Source of the DNA: Mycoplasmopsis pullorum
GTDB lineage: Bacteria > Bacillota_I > Bacilli_A > Mycoplasmatales > Metamycoplasmataceae
Assembly (NCBI RefSeq): GCF_001900245.1
Contig: NZ_CP017813.1
Location: 372,001-436,000 of the forward strand
Reading direction: 5' to 3'
Length of the DNA: 64,000 nucleotides
Part shown: piece after piece, positions 61,114 to 64,000 of the stretch
Numbering within the stretch: position 1 is the first letter of the stretch
Layout: each line of letters begins with the position of its first letter
Position numbers and translations under genes: made by a program
Notes under the pieces: generated by a model
What the model was told of the DNA's origin: nothing
Seen by the model: only the letters and a program-made list of their open reading frames with translations
Databases searched by the model: none

Positions 61114-63266
61114 TTTTTCAAAAAATGTTTTAGAAGTGTAAAAACTTCTTTTTTATTATTTTTTTCACTCGCGACCTTTTGAAAATAATATGAACGATCA
61201 CCAATTATAATCAGTTCTTTTTTTGCTCGACTAATTCCGGTGTATATTAATTTTTGACTTAACATTCCATCAGTATTAGGATCAACAATGAAAATTACGC
61301 AATCAGATTCAGAACCTTGGAATTTGTGAACGGTAATCGCATATGCTAAGCTAACTTCATTTTTAAATTGTGTTTCTGTATAATCAACAATCTTGTCATC
61401 ACCAAAATCGACACTAATAGAGATGATTTTGTCGGTTTTCGTATCATAAACAACATCATTAATATATCCAATATCACCGTTATAAACTTCATCTTGTCTA
61501 CGATTTTCATTTTGGATTACGCGATCGTTCATCCGATAATTAATTTTAAAATTACCATCATTTTTAGTTATGATGATTTTCGATTTTGGATTAACAATTT
61601 TCTGAATCGCTTTATTAATATTATGAATTCCGTTTGAATTTTTATATTGCGGTGCTAAAATAACCAAATTATCAATACCGTATTGTTTATACTTTTCTTT
61701 AAAAGTCTTTTCTATGATCGGAATATAATCGCTTAAAATAGGTTCTACATGTTTTACTTTTTTATCATCAAACATCGGTACTTCATTTATATCAGTTATC
61801 GCTAAAAAATGTTTAACAATTTCTTCATTATCACTTCGATGATTCTCTTTAAGAAAAGTAGTTGCAAATTTTTGTGACTCAATCAAATCAAATAATAAGT
61901 ATCCAATGTCAATCGAAGGTAACTGATTATAATCACCGATGAGAATGACTTTTTCCAATTTTTGACATGAACTTAATAATAAATGGAATAAGTCTAAATT
62001 TACCATTGAAAACTCATCAATGATTAAAATCTTATAATCATCATACATGAAAGGTTCTGCTTCATAATTACTTGCTGAATCAAAAGAATCTTTATCAAGT
62101 TTTAAAAAACTATGAATTGTCGAAGCTTTAAAATTTGTTTTTTTAATGATATTTGATGAAGCTCTACCTGTCGGAGCTAAAACCACAATTTCTTTTTTAT
62201 GATATTTATTGTCCAAAAATGTCTCAATAATCCCTTTAATCAAGAAACTTTTTCCTGAACCAGGTTGACCAGAAATAATTGATACATTATGTTCAAATGC
62301 ATTTTTAAATGCTTCGAATTGATATTTATCAAAAATATTCTCAAAATCTTGTTTGTAAGTTACTTTTTTAGCTTTTTTATTATCAATTTTTATTAATTCA
62401 TCAGCAATAAACTTTTCTTTTTCAGTAACATCAGCTAAAGAAACTCATAAATCATCTTTTTCTTGCTTAACAATGATAATACCTGCAAAAATTGCTTCTT
62501 TGATTATTTCAGAAAAGTCTGATTCGCCAATTTCAGAGTGTTTTTTAAATTCATGGAAAACTTGATTTATTTTATATCTTGTATCATTACTTACTTCTAA
62601 TTGTTGCAAAACATTAATCAAATATCCGATTTGACGATTGTTATAACCAACAGGTAAATTTAACAAACTCACGATTTTTTCAACTTGTTCAAATTTCAAC
62701 TTTCTTTGGAAAACGAAGTTATAAATATTTCTGGTTTTAAAATAACTTTGTAACGGAATCATGTTGTTTGGATCTGGAAAAATTGTGTTTTGAACTTTCA
62801 CCAAAGCATCACCAAGTCCGTTTTGCTCAAATAAAATCATTTCTTCTAAAAACAGAATTTTTTGTTCAATCTTTTCGATTACATCATTTTTATCTAAAAG
62901 TTTTATCAAATCATTTTTCTTAGTCTTAAAATCATTTAAAAAAGATTCTGAATCGTTATCATATTTTTCTTTAATTGTTTTTAAAGTTATTTTGTCCAAT
63001 CCAACTTCTTTTAAATATTTAAAAACTACTTCACTTTTTAAAATAACTTTTGAAAATGACACCAACTCTTTGTTGTTTTGATAATTTCCGTCTTTTAAAA
63101 CTACTTCATAAGTTACAAAAGTTTCAGGTAAATTGTTTTTTGCATAAACTAAAAAAGAAGTGTTTTTTATTTTTCCTTCTGAAATTTTAAACAGGAATAA
63201 ACCTCAGTTTTGAGCAGGTACTCCTTTTATCATTTTAGTGAATTTTCCAATATATTTACTTTCCAT
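61110..63266 (-). CDS. recD2: ATP-dependent RecD-like DNA helicase (RecD2)
   Basis: 718 aa, SF1B 5'-3' helicase. An OB-like N-terminal domain (MESKYIGKFTKM) and helix-hairpin-helix region are followed by Walker A GQPGSGKSFLIKG (about 333), VLAPTGRASSNI, Walker B ILIIDEFSMV, LIGDYNQLPS, and C-terminal motifs AYAITVHKFQGSE and LIYTGISRAKK. No RecBC partners are seen, as expected for RecD2. The start is the first ATG in frame, with no clear Shine-Dalgarno. It is divergent from dnaA across the origin region. Confidence 0.94.
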
Positions 63267-63323
63267 ATTAATAAATAATATAGCATAAATATTAGTGTTT
63301 TATTTTAAGAAAAAATATTAGTT

Positions 63324-63332
63324 TTATTCACA
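63324..63332 (+). promoter_or_regulatory. DnaA box TTATTCACA
   Basis: One mismatch to TTATCCACA. Confidence 0.5.
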
Positions 63333-63346
63333 TAGATATTAACAAC

Positions 63347-63355
63347 TTATCAACA
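63347..63355 (+). promoter_or_regulatory. DnaA box TTATCAACA
   Basis: One mismatch to TTATCCACA. Confidence 0.55.
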
Positions 63356-63367
63356 AAAAATAAATTT

Positions 63368-63376
63368 AGTTGATAA
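63368..63376 (-). promoter_or_regulatory. DnaA box TTATCAACT
   Basis: AGTTGATAA on +; two mismatches to TTATCCACA. Inverted relative to the preceding box. Confidence 0.45.
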
Positions 63377-63478
63377 AGTCCAAAAACAGCTATAAAATAG
63401 TTAAAAAATTTGTTTATATTTCTGTTTAAAACATGTTTATAAATTTTAATTAACTACTTTTACAATTTTGTTCATTTA

Positions 63479-63484
63479 TATAAT
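63479..63484 (+). promoter_or_regulatory. dnaA: dnaA -10 box
   Basis: TATAAT 12 nt before the ATG; the leader would be about 6 nt and lacks a Shine-Dalgarno. Confidence 0.5.
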
Positions 63485-63496
63485 AAAATATATATT

Positions 63497-64000
63497 ATGA
63501 ATAATAAAAATCAGAAAGAATTAGATTTTTTCACTCGTGAATTTTTAAGTCGCGTTCGTAATGAATTAGATACTGACCGATTAACTTACAAAACTCTTTT
63601 TAGTTCTTGAAAAGCTGTTAAAAAAGAAGGGTTAGATGTTTATTTCGAAACTACAATTCCCGAAAAACGTTTATCAGAAGTTAAAACCTTTTACAAAAAT
63701 TTATTGAAAAAGGTTTTTGAAGATTTAGGTGGAGTTGAAGATTTAAAATTTCATGTTAAATCTGTTTCAGTAAACTACATTCAAGAGAAAATTAGTAATG
63801 AAGAAATAGAGTCAATTCAAGAAGAGGATAAAATTAACATTTTTGAATCAAATAATTTAGTTTTACCAAAAACAATTAATGATGATGAAGTTGTTTTACA
63901 TCAAAAAAGTGAAAAGAAAAAGAAAATCATCAAAGAATCTCAAATTATTCCTTACTCAGATTACAATTTTGACAATTTCTTTATTGCAGATTTTAATGAT
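63497..64000 (+). CDS. dnaA: Chromosomal replication initiator DnaA (3' end outside window)
   Basis: 168 residues visible. N-terminal domain I (residues 1-90, with the Trp in FSSWKAVKK encoded by TGA), an acidic then Lys-rich linker, and the beginning of the AAA+ domain at YNFDNFFIADFND, equivalent to the family (Y/K)TFDNFVxGxxN. The P-loop lies beyond the window. Identification rests on this segment, on domain I and on DnaA boxes upstream. Confidence 0.93.

Larger units (their letters stand above)
63267..63496. other. Presumed oriC (dnaA upstream region)
   Basis: AT-rich spacer with three DnaA-box-like 9-mers (63324-63332, 63347-63355, 63368-63376) beside dnaA. Further boxes may lie between dnaA and dnaN outside the window. 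Confidence 0.6.

Overview
The window is from a mollicute, most likely a Mycoplasma of the hominis group (Mycoplasmopsis/Metamycoplasma type). Species is not assigned. The DNA is very AT-rich. UGA must be read as tryptophan: almost every gene is broken by in-frame TGA under the standard code and intact under code 4 (for example HIGH and KMSKS motifs of ValRS, Walker motifs of Ffh and RecD2). The window ends inside dnaA and includes the presumed oriC.

Layout. 1-16.7 kb: a giant surface-protein gene on the + strand whose 5' end lies outside the window (at least 5,572 aa). It is built of GA/FIVAR-like helical repeats, with two lipoprotein-17-like domains and a C-terminal membrane anchor. 16.8-18.7 kb: an IS1634-family insertion sequence with a frameshifted transposase. 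18.7-19.1 kb: an unassigned, hairpin-rich stretch. 19.1-33.1 kb: housekeeping genes, all on the - strand, in apparent units nadE-yebC-zip, valS-folD and rarA-pheS-ung-pheT-glyA-tig. 33.3 kb: a small membrane protein. 33.8-48.5 kb: a second giant gene on the - strand, a complete-length paralogue of the first but split by one extra A in a homopolymer. 48.7-50.0 kb: ffh. 50.3-57.2 kb (+): a 38-aa basic ORF, a YwaF/TMEM164-like membrane protein, then dnaX-ebfC-recR-tmk-holB-rsmI. 57.3-63.3 kb: serS (-), a 107-aa hypothetical (+), free methionine-R-sulfoxide reductase (+), a secondary alcohol dehydrogenase (-) and recD2 (-). 63.3-63.5 kb: DnaA boxes, then dnaA (+, partial).

The main point of interest is the giant pair. 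Their last ~7 kb (9.78-16.77 kb and 33.79-40.78 kb) are colinear, nearly identical in protein sequence and inverted, and they enclose ~17 kb of essential genes. Recombination between the arms would invert the block and swap C-terminal halves between the two N-termini. One arm carries an A6 frameshift where the other has A5, so such exchange would move a truncated, unanchored state from one protein to the other. The two genes also differ by one extra tandem unit of 1,128 bp and one of 2,193 bp, and the complete copy has a (TA)10 tract next to its ribosome binding site. Together these look like a surface-variation locus working by inversion, homopolymer slippage, module copy number and possibly promoter spacing. 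This is inferred from sequence only.

Many apparent first genes of transcription units have TATAAT-like boxes only 6-12 nt before ATG and no Shine-Dalgarno (leaderless or nearly so), while internal genes carry AAAGGAG-type sites. Dispersed short palindromes (TGTCCCCNGGGGACA type) sit in several intergenic regions.
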